Source: Amphimedon queenslandica
Lineage: Eukaryota > Porifera > Demospongiae > Haplosclerida > Niphatidae
Direction of reading: 5' to 3'
DNA length: 39,420 nucleotides
Assembly: GCF_000090795.2 (NCBI RefSeq)
Contig: NW_003546335.1
Location: 189,050 to 228,469, forward strand
Each line of letters opens with the position of its first letter. Position 1 is the stretch's first letter. A program made the position numbers and the translations under genes. The notes under the pieces were generated by a model. The model had not been told where the DNA came from, did no database searches, and was given only the letters and a program-made list of their open reading frames with translations. This document shows positions 21,213-33,152 of this stretch, one piece after another.

Positions 21213-24200
21213 TCAGTTCCTATATTGCTTACCCCCACTACTCTCGCTGCCGCCAACACTGCTACTCCCTATGCTATTTCTTTTCTTTTTATCATCAAAG
21301 CTCTGGTCGTCCCCACTGCTTCTCCTGTGATGATGAGACGAGTGCTTTTTCTTCTTGTGATGATGGTGGGATGATGACGGAGATTTAGATCTTTTCTTAT
21401 CTTTTTTCTTTGACGAACGACCCTCGCTCAGTGAGTCTCTCTTCTTTCCTGACTTGTGATGTTTTTTCTCGTCTAAACTCATGACAATTCGCTCGTACGA
21501 ACCATCGCTCTGCGAAGAACCCGTCACACGCTCTTTCTCTTCCCACAAAAAGTCTTCCTCCTTCTTTGCCTCCATTTGCTTGAAGTCGCTGGAAAAATGA
21601 TGATCATCTCTCCTTGATCTCTTGCTGTCTGATGATGAAGATCGCGATTGCTCTTTGCTTCTGGAAAAATGATGATCGTCTCTTCTTGATCTCTTGCTGT
21701 CTGATGATGAAGACCGAGATTGCTCTTTGCTTCTACTGGAGACGTGGCACTCATCAGAACTTTCTTTCTTGACCCTCTCAGTCTCTGTTGGTACTGAATG
21801 CTTGCTCTTCTGACTCTTGTGAATGTTAACAGAATAATCAAAATGATCCCTTTCATCTACATTAACTTTTACTTTCTCTATTTTCAATGTGGGTTGTCTC
21901 ATATTTCCAAGACCACTAGGATAATGATAATCATCAAACTTAGAGTGTTCTTTCTTTACTACAGGCAAGGCAGATATTGCTTGAATGCTACCAGGATGAT
22001 GCCTAGTGGTCTCTGCTTCTAATTCAGACTTTTTGCTTTTCTGGTGACTGGTGGCATGATGGCGTTCGCCCGTCTTCCATTCTTCTTTCTTTGTTTGCTT
22101 TGTGTCAATAGCCAACAAGGCTGGCTTCTTGGTTTTATGGGAATCGCTCAAGTGATGGTCTTTCTCTAACTGATCAACCGATTCTTCAAATCCTGACTTC
22201 ATCCTCTCTAAATCTAAGGGGGTGAACTTGCTCTTCTTGCTCTTCTGCTGGAAAGACAATGAGCTTTTGGTAGAAGAAGGCTTTCCTGTTTCTTTCCCAA
22301 CATCTAAATCATCATCAGAGATGTCAGATCCATACAAAGTGTCCAGACCTATCAGAGATAAGTACAACCAGTAATCAACTAGTCATAGAGTATGTGTACA
22401 AATGAGATTGATTGTACATGTACATAGAGTGTCAAGTATAAATTACACAAGTGTGAGTAGTTTTACCATATTGCCAAGTAATCCCATGCAATCTATTTCA
22501 ATAAGCAAATGGTTTCATCTTACCTAATGGGTTGCTTAAATTTGCGCGGGAAACCTCGTCTGAAGCAATGTTTGACGAGTCTAAAAATAAAAAAAATAAA
22601 TAAAAAAGACAAACAGTACTAATCTATTGTACACAGACACAAACAAACAGGCTACACATGCCAGGAAGGAAACATACACAAAACATGAAAAGAGATATTT
22701 ACAGGAAGCAATAACACAAGGGATACCACCTACCACCAATAATAATAATATTAACATCAAAATAATTATATTACAATCACGTAGATGTAATTATACCTCA
22801 GTGTCACAAATACTCACGCATGCACACATGAATGAATGAGGGTATTTGTACAACACATACAACACCTTATGTAGTACTATTTATATATACACAGTGTACT
22901 ACACACATACACACTATTATTAGTTTATTACACACGTATAGCGTATATGTGTCAATGTAGTACATGTCCATAATTATTGTGAGTCCATAGTGTAGTTGGT
23001 GTAAGTCATTAATATACACATGCCAAACTGATAAGATAACAAACACGCGAACATCATGTCATCATGAGAGCCAAAACTATCAACAAGCAGCGATCAGCAA
23101 ATAATAATAATTATTATTATTATCTTATGTTACAATATTTAGTCTATAATAGTCAAAATAAGATGACTATTATACATGTACTGTACATACAAATAAAAAT
23201 TGGAATATACAGTATTAAGTACATGTACATGTACATTGTATGTACATGTACATGCACATGTACTTATGTGCATAACTAATAATTTGAAGGAATGCATGTA
23301 GACTGTCTGTAGAGCTTCTCTATTCCAGTAACTCGATGCTTTTATGAATACATTATTATTGATTATAAGAAATAAGAGAATTCCGAGATAATGAACAATA
23401 ATGATTTATACAGCTAGTATATAGCCATTCATAATAAGATAATGATAATAATAACATTAAATGTTCCATGAAACTGGCCACAAAATACAAAGAATAGCAA
23501 TAACCAGCAGATTCCAAGCTACAAGCATAAGTGCATGTAATACAGTATATTAGTATATTATATGAGGAGTGCCAATCGCAGATATGTGTAATACACATTC
23601 CAGTATAATTATTAGTATATTATTAGTATATTCTTATCTATTTGTATATTACTTATATATTAGTATATTATTAGTATATTAGCATATATTAGTATAATTT
23701 AGTATTAGGATATTACTAGTATATTCCAGTATATCAGCATATTAGTCAATCACGAGGTGCTTTCCTCCTACTCTTTACGTGAGAGCAAATGTACATGTTT
23801 ATTGATTATACCCAGTTGGAGATTGTGAGTAATTAGTGCGTGCATGTACCTCCTAATTTATTAATGATCTCATTGGCAAGTGAGTACATTTCTGATGTCG
23901 TCACGTCTAATAGGATTTCTGTTAACGTACGCCTCACAAATGCCATCTGATGGGAAGAAAGCAAGAAGAAAATATCATTATTATTATTATTATTGAAAGA
24001 TATTATGAGAGGAAGGAAGTGAGTGAATGAGAGAGAGAGAGGGGAAATTAATGATGTAGCAATAGAGGAGGAGGAAGAGGATGGAGGAAGGAAGAGAGGT
24101 ACAGAAGAATACAGAGAGGGAGAAGTATAGAGAATGAAGCATGATGATAATAATAATAATGGAAAGCAGTCATCAATTTTTCATTTCCATTCAAAACATG

Positions 24201-27200
24201 TTTTGACTCTGTCCTGGTGACAATTGGGGATGAACAAAGCAATAAGGTATATCCTATACATAAGGCTACCAACCACAACCCACACACACACTGTAATGTA
24301 CATGAGCACAATAGACTGTACTATAAGAACACTGTACTGTGAGCACACTGGACTGCAATATGGTGTGCATATCAGTACTGTACAATGGAATCCATATAGA
24401 GGGACTCTTGGGACCAAGCTATCAGGAGTATCAAGCCACACTTTGAGATCAGGCCCACCACACCCACACTATTGTAAGGCTTTGGATGTGTTTGAATATC
24501 CCATGCAGTTTAATAGTAGTGAACAAGTGAGAAGTTTTATACATGCATGGTTGGGTAATAGATAGGGCCTGGTTGGTACTATATACACAGAGGGATGGGG
24601 TAGGTGAAGAGGCTTCACTTTGGAGTACACAAGGCAATGAATATGATCTACTATTCTAATCAAAGCCTGAGATCATGACAATATAAACTGAACATCATGC
24701 TACCAGTGAAGTCACTGATTTCATATTGATAGCAAAGAGGATCATTTTACTGGTACATTGGAAAATGAGAGAGAGAGAAAGAGAAAGAAATGAGCTCCAT
24801 TCATACCTTTAGAGTGTGGTCACTCTCCTCAACAGCATCTTCTTCAAGTCTTTGATGCTTTGATGATATTTCAGTGGAAGAATACTGCATAATATAACAC
24901 AACATGTACATATATGTCACACACACAAATACATACATGTACATGTGTCACAATACAGCATCAAAAAATACAATAACACGTGAAAAGTGCTAAAAAGTGA
25001 AAAATAAAAAATATTGAAGCCTACAAAACATGTAACACGTGAGACAGTTACCATTAGATTGAAAGTGACATTTGTACATGTAAAGTAAATCTATGGATAT
25101 TGGTATAAGTAGGTGTTGTCTGAATAAAATAAACGTTACACGCTGTGGCTGAAAGGCACAAGACTACACGCAATCAAGGGCAAGGAGCCATGATTAAAAT
25201 GAAACTAGGAATGATACATCAACCAATGCAATCCCAAGGCTTAAGAGAAAGTTAAAGAATAAAGAGTTGCTGTTACACATATTCAGTGATTGCTGGCCCA
25301 TCATTACGAAACATGTAGACGTTTTTCGAGACGATTATGTAATGCATTGGCAAGTGAAAGTTTTGATGAAATCATCAAAAGTTTGAAGTTTGGCATAAAA
25401 TCCTTGGCCACATCCTGGAGCATAAAGCAAGTGTTGGTGGCAACAGCTGGAATGTTATGTTTATCATGACATCTTGACCAAAACTGCTATACTTAATTTC
25501 CTATCAACAACTTCCTATAATTATGGGATAATAATTACAATAATAACAATCATCATCATTCATGAGCATATAATGCATTTCTTCATAAACTGGATCAGTA
25601 AATGAAACCTGAAAAGGATACAGAAACACTAACACAGGATAAGAGAATTTAAAATATTGATCCTCAGACAATGTCCTCTCTCATCTATCCCATATTACAT
25701 AAGTGACAGTATAGTAATGAATTCTATTTTATAATTGTACACGACCAATGCAAGGTTCATTATTAGGAGCTATAATATTGCAGAAAGCTATTTTTAAAGG
25801 TATATTATTTTTAAAGGTATGCTTGTTCTGATGAGCAGCTTAAACAGTGATGTCATACATTTACCTTGACACTACATGAATTTAAAATGGGGAATAATGG
25901 AAGTACTACAATACACAATACTATGATTACTCATATAATAATGAGTATTCATTGGAGCATGTGCATGCACAAAAAATAATGATTAAAAACACTGTGCATA
26001 GATGAAAATATCATCTATGCACACTACAAGTTGTTGGGCTACAACAAATACAATATAAATTATAAATAATTTTAGGACCAGTCCTTTACAGTGAAAGAGA
26101 TAATCCAAATCATCATTCTTAGCAACTGCTAGTACCAGACTACCAGTAGTACTGAATGAAACTAAAAGTAACAAGGGAAAACCACCTAGCAAATTCTCCC
26201 TTAATATGTACATGTACATTACAGTGTACAGTGTACCATCAACTCACTCCATTGGTTTGTGTGAAGACTATAACTAACTTACAGTATGAGGTGATAGGCT
26301 CCTCTTCCTATTATGACTAACATCTTCAATATCTTTCCTCTCCCTACCTTCCTCCTCCTCATCGTTCTCTTCCATCCATTTTGAGCCAGAGGATGCTTTG
26401 CTCTTGACGCTCCTAGAGGAGCTCTTGCCTCCAGTCATTGCCTCTTCCTTGGATTTCTTCCTCTCCATTCTCTCCAGCTCTGCTTTGAGCCATTTTGGTA
26501 ACACCTTCTGTTGGAGGTCACCTAAAATAAAATAATATTTCAGTAATTCCATTTGCTTCACTCTGTCACCATGGTTGTGAAGTTTAAATAAATACATAAA
26601 TATATAAATCATCTGTAGGTCAAAATGTAAGCATCAATTGCTGTCCATGAATTTCCATGAGAATATAATCTACAACCATTAAAAGATAATGTGTCCACAA
26701 TACTGACTGAATAAATTCCACTTTGATCATTCTTATACAAGACTTGCTTGCTACACAGTACAAGAACTATAATAATTCCGCCGGTGGACTATTTTAGGAA
26801 AACAAGAGTCAAACAACACCTGTCAAGTTCCATAAATTACATAACACATACTCAGAAAAAATTAATAATAAATAATAACTGCATGCAAATTGCACCATAA
26901 TATGATAATAATACTACTCTGCTGCTGCGTGTAGCACCCATAACAAAAGGAAACATAAAGAAGGTACATGTGCATGTTCTACATTGCTCAACATTTAATA
27001 GAATGATGTCAGTGCCCACTCTCACCACATAACTACATTACTACAGCACCCGACCAGGAGGACACCTGCAATGGATTGCTGCAGTGCCTGGGGGTGATGT
27101 CACACAGCTTACATGTATCTGTCGTGAGAGGAATAATGATAACAATAAACAACAAAGAATGATGCAAGGCTGATCAGGAGAGACTACAATAGAGGCTATA

Positions 27201-30200
27201 GTACAGGGTTTCCCACAGGATTTTGGCATAGTGCTTTACATTTTTTACTCAGCAAAGCATCACTTACAATAATACAGAATTTTCCATTTTTATAATTTCT
27301 CTGATGCATACGCATGCATAGAAATTTTGAGCTAATTCCGATCAAAAATCGAACTTTTAAAGGTGCTCAAAAATCTGAATGAAATCCCTGTACTATAGTA
27401 CATTGTCTCAGGTCCAGATTCACCAAAATGGAAAAGGAGAGAATTTGCCATTTTTATATTTTTTCTGATGCATATACATGTACTTATGTTGTGTAGAAAG
27501 TTTGAACAGATTCCAATCAAATTTGAATTTTTTATGAAATTTAAAAGTTATTTAAAAATCGGTCGAAAGACCCTGTACTATAGTACAGGGCCTTTGGCCA
27601 AATTTTGTGAAAAATAGCTAGGCAATTTTTTTCCATTTTTATAATTTTTTTCTGATACATATACACGTTCTTATGTTGTGTAGCAAGTTTGAATGGATTC
27701 CAATCAAATTTGAATTTTTTATGAATTTTTGAAGTTGCCCCAAAAGCCATATACATGTACATGTACTTAGTTGAGTATGTAAAAACTTAGACTGCTGGTA
27801 TTTGTACAGTAAACACTAATCAAGATTACCAGTCTATGTAGATATTATACAAAATTGGGTATAGAGGTCAACTAGAACCATTTCAAAGAGAATCAGTTAT
27901 GTTAGGAATGATGCTAGACCAGTGATATCATGATCCATCAGCATGAGGTCATAAGAAGAAAAAAATGTTTTTAAAGGTAACAAATCTTAGGGCTCTTCCA
28001 AGAAATGTTTATAATACTATTTGATACTCTCCAAACACAATAGACACACCAAGAGGCTATCACAATTCACAATGCAAGCTTTATCAACTAGAGTTCTTGG
28101 AAGCAGTACCATTATTCATTGCTGAGGTACATGTACATGTAGCTGTAAGCTTCAAGGAGCATATACATGTACATGTACAGTGTACATGTATTTAGAAAAT
28201 TCAATAAAACAATTTCAAGGAAAGTATCATATGGAGCACTCCAGAGTTTGAAAATGGCATGTTTTATGATTTGTCACAGACATCCATGACTAAAAAAATT
28301 GTAATCAAAATTGAATCAAAACTTTCTACAAGGCTAACCTGGAGCATCATAAGAAAAGTCATAATGAACAGCACATGAACTATCTTCAGCACTAAATTAT
28401 AACTTTTAGTCTTTTACTTAGATGTATAGATCATGTGGACAAGTGAGTCTGTTTATACAAAGGGTGCATGACCTCCCAAAAAAGACAAGTGCTGGACTAC
28501 ATGTACATGTACCTCTACCTTAATATGCTTTACATTAATTACACTACAGTGGCTGTAGACTATCAGTGGATAGATAACTTACTTAGAGCATAATTGAGTA
28601 ATCCAACCTGTTCTCCTCCAAGCCCAAGTTCCTGTTGTTTATAGTATGATTTCAGTGCATCATATTGCAATAGTTCAGTGTTGGTAGACTCTGTAGCTCC
28701 TTTGCCATGACCATAATCCACTGACTGCATGTTTTCAAGTAACGAGGACCCGGTATTGTCCCAATAATCTGAGACCCCCTGGGATTTATAGTCTGACATG
28801 ACTTGCTGGTAGTCTTTTGCTGGATAATCTTGTTCAAAAAATTCCGGTCTTTCATAATCTCTGCCATAACCTTTAGCTTCAGACGACCTTTCAAAACCAG
28901 CAGGATCCATTTGTAATCTATCATAATCAGGGACCCTTTTTGACTGTTCATAATCAGAGGCCATTCTTGACCTTTCATAATCTCTTGACCTTTCATAGTC
29001 AGGGCCCATCCGTGACCTTTCATAATCAGGAGGGATTCTTGACCTTTCATATTCTCTTGACCTTTCATAGTCGGGGTTCATCTGTGACCTTTCATACTCG
29101 GGAGGTAATCTTGACCTTTCATAGTCGGGGGCCATTCGTGATCTTTCATATTCAGGAGGCATTCTTGACCTTTCGTAGTCAGGGATCATTTGTGACCTTT
29201 CAGGAGGTCCTTGTGACCTTTCAAAATCACGGGCTCTCTGTGGCGGCCTTTCATACTCTGCAGCTCTTCTTTCATACTCCATATTCTCACGTGGCCTCAA
29301 ATCAAACTCTTCATTATACCGAGGCTGTGATCTTCTCTCGCTATCGTAGGGCACTCGAGATGATGGCGAATGATAGTCAGTATCAGGATAACGTGACCTT
29401 GGCTCATCGAACGGGATTCGTGGGCGGTCATCAAAGCCACGAGGAGGACCAGAGTGCTCAAAATCAGGATTGATATGCGGCTCCCTTTTATGAGGAGGGT
29501 AGGAAGAGGGAGGAGTCAGTGAGCGATGGAAAGGTGACCGAGAGAAAGAACGAGGAGGACGATGGATAGCTCCTCTGTCAGTAAACTGCTCTTGAGGTGT
29601 GAACATGTTCAAAGATTGAGTATCATTCCAGTCATGTGGTGGCTTCCCGTATGCTCCTTTAAAACCATCAAAATCTCTAGCATTATCTTCCCTTGGTTGG
29701 CTTCTATCGTCACTCCTCTGTGGGTGGGGCTGACTGGCCTTAGCTTCATCATCATCACTGTCACTCTCATTCTCTAGCAGTGCAGCCATTTTGTTTTTAG
29801 TGTCCTTATAGCCTGGATCATCCTCTTCCTCCTCTTTGCTGCTCATGTTAGTCGTACTACTACTGATATTAGTACTACTGACATTAGTACTCTTGATTGG
29901 AGCTGATCTTAACACTTTGAGCTGATCTACAATCTTTCCAAGTGATTGGATCATGATCATGTTAGTGCCACTATCACTCGCGTCGCTCTTCTTGTTGCTA
30001 GTTTGTGATTTTTGTGGCTGTTGCTTTTCTTCTCCTCCTCCTCCTTTCTCTCCATCTTGTTCGGTCTTATTGCTTCCTTCCACAAGATCCAGTCCTGGTA
30101 TCTTCCTATCATTCACTGGGGTCGTCACAACTGGAATAAAAAGGAGCAAAAAGTAAATTAGAATGTACTTTCGTCATTAATAATAATATTTTAACGTGTT

Positions 30201-32004
30201 ATTTGAAACTAATAAAATATTAAAAATGGAAAATGCCCTTCTACTAGTACAAATAATTATGTCCATTCATTATATACATACCTAAATCAAGAGTGCCATC
30301 GTCCGTATGTTCATCTATAGGATTACTAGCAACTTCCTCTGGGCCCTCTTGTGGTAATTCATCTTGTACTCCTCCTTGTTCAGCTACTTCTTGGTCTTGT
30401 TGTATGACTGGTAACTGAACATCATCAGTCTTCCCTGATTTAAGTTCATTATCATTGCTAGTATTAGTGTGTAACAGTGTCTGAAGTGATGATTTAACAA
30501 GCTGCTCCCTAGAAGAAGGCTTTTTATTGCCTGGATAAAATAAAGGGCTCGGGCTGGAAGAAGAGGCATACCCTCGGGTTGGTGTTTGGTTTGCCAAAGG
30601 AATGCTAGCAGCAATAGGAGATGCATGTAATGGCTGGGAGGGATGACACAATGGGTGCTGATCATGAGGGGAAGGAGGAGGAGCGTGAGAGGGGGAGGCA
30701 TGTGGATGGGCAGGGAACTGGTTCTGTCTGGGCAAAGGAGGGTGCCTCATTATAGGAGGGCCTGCTCGAGGCCCAGGCCTTGGTGACATGTGAGGAGGAG
30801 GACGGACCCCCTGGGAAGGAGGACGTAACATCGGACGTGACCCTGGTAAACGGGGCAGTAACCCTTGAGGAGGACGTGAATCATGTAAGGAAGAAGGATA
30901 TGGTGATGAGACTTGTGGTGGATGTCCTCCTTGTGATGGATATCCTTGTGGCAGATGTGATCCTTGCAATGATGGATGAGATCCTTGCTGTGATGGAAGT
31001 GGATGAGATCCTTGAGGCAGTGGGTGAGATCCTTGCTGTGATGAAAGTCTTCCTTGTAATTGTGGATGAGATCCTTGCTGTGATGGCGGATGAGGTCCTT
31101 GTGACTGTGAATGTGTTCCTTGTGGTGGAGGCTGTTGCTGCATGTGTGCTGAAGGATGAGCTGATGGATTGTGTGGTGGACGGAAGAGAGAGTGTTGAGG
31201 AAGACTACCAGGAGACTGTCCTGCTGCTGCTGCTGCTCCTGTCATCAGTGGATTGTGTGGTGTTGGTAGAAGTGAGGCTTGATTACTAGGAGAAGGGACC
31301 ACTCCTAGTTGCTGTGGATAGGATGAGCCTTGAGACAACATGTGAGGATTAGAGGGAGGAGGAGGAGGATAGCCCTGGGCATAATGTACAGGAGGACCAA
31401 CTTGATTATAAGAGTACTGTTGTTGTTGTTGTAGTTGTTGTTGTTGTTGTTGTAGTTGTTGTTGTTGTTGTTGATATTGAGCGTAATATTGATACTGGAG
31501 CTGTTGCTGTTGCATTAGTTGCTGCTGCTGTAGCTCAATGACTTGACGTTGCTTAGCCCATTCGGCTGCTTTAGCTGCCCAATCTGAAAATTAATAAAAT
31601 AAATGAAATAATTGTTAACAAATAAGTATAATAATGACAGCAACATAATTATAGTATAGAGTATAGTTCATGTTCATGTTGTATTAATGCTAAAGGAGAA
31701 TCCATTTTAGTAAGTGTAAATTATTAAACTATTACAAAAATTATCAGAATCGAGAAAGTACATTGTACATGTACTACAGTGAAAATACATAACATTTACT
31801 ATTAATAATAATTAAAAAGAGTCAAACACACAAACTGATGCTCCTCTTACCAGCTCCTCCTGTTTCTGATGACTGGGTTGATGTCTGTGACTGAGGAGTC
31901 CCAGTGACATTGGAAGCAGCAACAGCTTGAGGCTGACCAGGAGCAACAACATGAGCAGGAGGCTGGCCGGGCTGGACGTAATACTGTGGCTGCCCAGCCC
32001 ACAT
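21213..32004 (-). CDS. PNISR: PNISR-type serine/arginine-rich-related nuclear protein, 8 coding exons, about 1536 aa
   Basis: Exons: 32004-31851, 31583-30282, 30130-28583, 26521-26283, 24884-24807, 23946-23850, 22580-22524, 22348-21213; all joins are GT-AG and in frame. PNISR is a nuclear-speckle protein linked to RNA processing. Diagnostic blocks occur in the human order: MWAGQPQ start and DWAAKAAEWAKQR (human DWAALAQAWIAQR); LPKWLKAELERMERKK (human LPAWIREGLEKMEREK); RRTLTEILLDVTTSEMYSLA (human LLTEILLDVTDEEIYYVA); GLDTLYGSD...DD (human GLGGYGSGDSEDE); then a Lys/Ser/His/Arg-rich tail. It is about twice the human length because exon 2 encodes a large Gln/Pro/Gly/His region (polyQ at about 31404-31540) and exon 3 a YERSR repeat region. 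A GTAAGC near the end (about 21229) could act as a donor for a different C-terminus, but no further exon is evident. Confidence 0.9.
21589..21733 (-). repeat. 72-bp in-frame tandem duplication in PNISR exon 8
   Basis: Two adjacent, almost identical 24-codon copies of a block beginning SRSKEQSRSSSSDSKRSRRD and ending DHHF. Being a multiple of three it preserves the frame and doubles an SR/KR-rich segment. Few base differences separate the copies, so it is young. Confidence 0.9.
22890..23300. repeat. TACATGTA/ATGTACAT palindrome cluster in PNISR intron 6
   Basis: Overlapping self-complementary runs such as GTACATGTACATGTACAT occupy about 23219-23263. The same motif recurs singly across the window (for example about 5021, 6205, 20213, 27755, 28127, 28164 and 35630). 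The surrounding intron (22581-23849) is AT-rich with no gene visible. Confidence 0.7.
23540..23750. repeat. AT-rich (TATTAGTA)n minisatellite in PNISR intron 6
   Basis: Degenerate tandem copies of ATTAGTAT/TATTAGTATAT extend for about 200 bp, with occasional GCATAT or CCAGTATA variants. There is no coding content. Confidence 0.8.
23947..26282 (-). other. PNISR introns 4 and 5, no additional gene seen
   Basis: These introns flank the 78-bp exon 24884-24807. They contain purine-rich GA/GGA tracts (about 24010-24130, 24765-24790) and (CA)n fragments. A 113-codon plus-strand frame at 24224-24565 has no recognisable motif and overlaps CA-rich sequence; I do not consider it a gene. Confidence 0.55.
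27220..27750. repeat. Tandem 185-bp palindrome-bearing repeat, copy C (PNISR intron 3)
   Basis: About two and a half units. Core palindromes begin at 27386 (right arm mutated) and 27571 (perfect), exactly 185 bp apart as in copy A. Orientation is the same as in copies A and B, although the host gene here is on the minus strand. The remainder of the intron (26522-28582) is AT-rich DNA with TACATGTA motifs and no gene. Confidence 0.85.
28895..29260 (-). repeat. In-frame 30-bp tandem repeats encoding (PDYERSRMPP)n in PNISR exon 3
   Basis: At least a dozen degenerate copies of a ten-residue unit built on DYERSR (variants PPEYERSR, APDYERSR, NPDYERSR, and shortened REYERSR). The region is Tyr/Glu/Arg/Ser-rich. 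Alternating acidic and basic residues with a regular Tyr suggest a disordered, possibly condensate-forming segment. The copy number is expected to vary between individuals. Confidence 0.85.
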
Positions 32005-32636
32005 TAGTAGACTATAAATAAACTCGTTGTCATGTTTATAATTTTATAATTTTTATTAAGGCCATTCCAATTAGGCTCATTGTTTATTCTTACCCGCCCA
32101 CACATCAGTAATTAATTATTTAACTATTCATATCCTATATACATAAATTTTAATTACGATTAATTTTAAATAAATATTAATGAACCCACCTGTGAAAAAA
32201 GAAAAATGATTACATGTATTTAGTACTACATTTCAAAAATATAATAATCAACAAAAAGTTACGGTAAAAATTTAAAAAGCAAATACTTAGCAAATACCAT
32301 TAACTGCAGTAATTGTAATTAATTAATCAACTAACAATGACGTCACAAATGAAGGAGCAATTAAGATTCTACTAAACGTGACAATTATGTCAAATTTTAA
32401 CCACATAACACAAAATACATACTATCACTTAATAGAGACAATAAAAGCTTAGGAACTCACTCAAAGAAAGTAAATAAATCAAAGAAACTCGACACAAACT
32501 TCAAGACAAGATCTTGCACTATAAATGCACGTGAAGCCTTCTCTAATAATACGAATGGGTGTGGGTATCTAATGTCCTAATTATTCGGCTTTAAAATAAT
32601 TTTAAAAATAGGAGTGGTTTTTAGAGTGTTTTCAAA
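32005..32636. promoter_or_regulatory. Divergent PNISR/COX6A promoter with PNISR 5' UTR intron
   Basis: On the minus strand an acceptor (TTATTTATAG) lies just before the PNISR ATG and a donor (GTGAGT) at 32460-32455. This implies a non-coding first exon from about 32461 to 32530 and a 5' UTR intron of about 445 bp. The true shared promoter is then about 32530-32630. It contains an E-box CACGTG at 32528-32533; a TATAAAT at about 32519 sits in the presumed UTR exon and may be chance. Confidence 0.5.
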
Positions 32637-33005
32637 ATGGCAGCTGTTTTTCTCCGCTCTTCTTCTCGCCTTATAAGCTCTTCTCTCTGGAAAAGAGGCT
32701 CCCCTAAGAGCGCCTCCAATTATGCTCAGATGGTTCTAGACGGTGAATCGCACGCTGTAAAAACAACCACACAATGGAAGCTCATATCTCTCCTTATTGC
32801 TGTCCCCGGAATGCTTTTTGTTGCCAGGAAGGCGTACAGGGCTGAACAGGATCACCATCATCATATCGAGGAGCACGGTCGTCCTGAGTTCCTGCCTTAC
32901 CCTCATTTAAGGATCAGGTCTAAGCCGTTCCCTTGGGGCGATGGTAATCACTCCCTCTTTCACAATCCAGAAACCAACGCACTACCTGAAGGCTACGAGG
33001 ATTAG
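32637..33005 (+). CDS. COX6A: Cytochrome c oxidase subunit 6A, single exon, 122 aa
   Basis: A nuclear-encoded accessory subunit of respiratory complex IV in the inner mitochondrial membrane. The first 40 or so residues (MAAVFLRSSSRLISSSLWKR) form an Arg/Ser-rich presequence. One membrane helix follows at about 46-66 (WKLISLLIAVPGMLFVARKA). The C-terminus carries the family signature RPEFLPYPHLRIRSKPFPWG, then DGNHSLFHNP and LPEGYED, nearly identical to animal COX6A. The length is typical (human precursor 109 aa). No introns. Two overlapping AATAAA signals lie at 33096-33105, about 90 bp past the stop. The next gene's ATG follows only 148 bp after the stop. Confidence 0.97.
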   Translation: MAAVFLRSSSRLISSSLWKRGSPKSASNYAQMVLDGESHAVKTTTQWKLISLLIAVPGMLFVARKAYRAEQDHHHHIEEHGRPEFLPYPHLRIRSKPFPWGDGNHSLFHNPETNALPEGYED

Positions 33006-33152
33006 ATAAATAAATGGAAAAAAGAGACAGCAAACATTAAGTAGTGTAGCAATTTATTAGTTATAAAATTTACTTAATTAATTCATAATTTTGTTAATAA
33101 ATAAAAATTAATTTAAAAAATCAATAAAATTTTAGCCCAGCCCCTTTTAAAG
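33006..33152 (+). terminator. COX6A 3' UTR and very short spacer to the next gene
   Basis: AATAAA at 33096-33101 and 33100-33105 mark the COX6A 3' end. About 50 bp remain before the ATG at 33153, leaving almost no room for a separate promoter and 5' UTR. The next gene's promoter must overlap the COX6A 3' UTR, or its transcript is processed from a shared precursor. Confidence 0.55.

Noticed and set aside
27332-27762. Two similar minus-strand frames (…YYSTG… peptides) in the 27-kb repeat
   Set aside because: They are translations of successive units of the 185-bp repeat. The unit length is not a multiple of three, so they cannot belong to one reading frame, and there is no further coding evidence.
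30780-31289. 169-codon plus-strand frame opposite PNISR exon 2
   Set aside because: It is antisense to a Q/P/S-rich coding repeat, with a composition typical of complement shadows and no splice or domain support.
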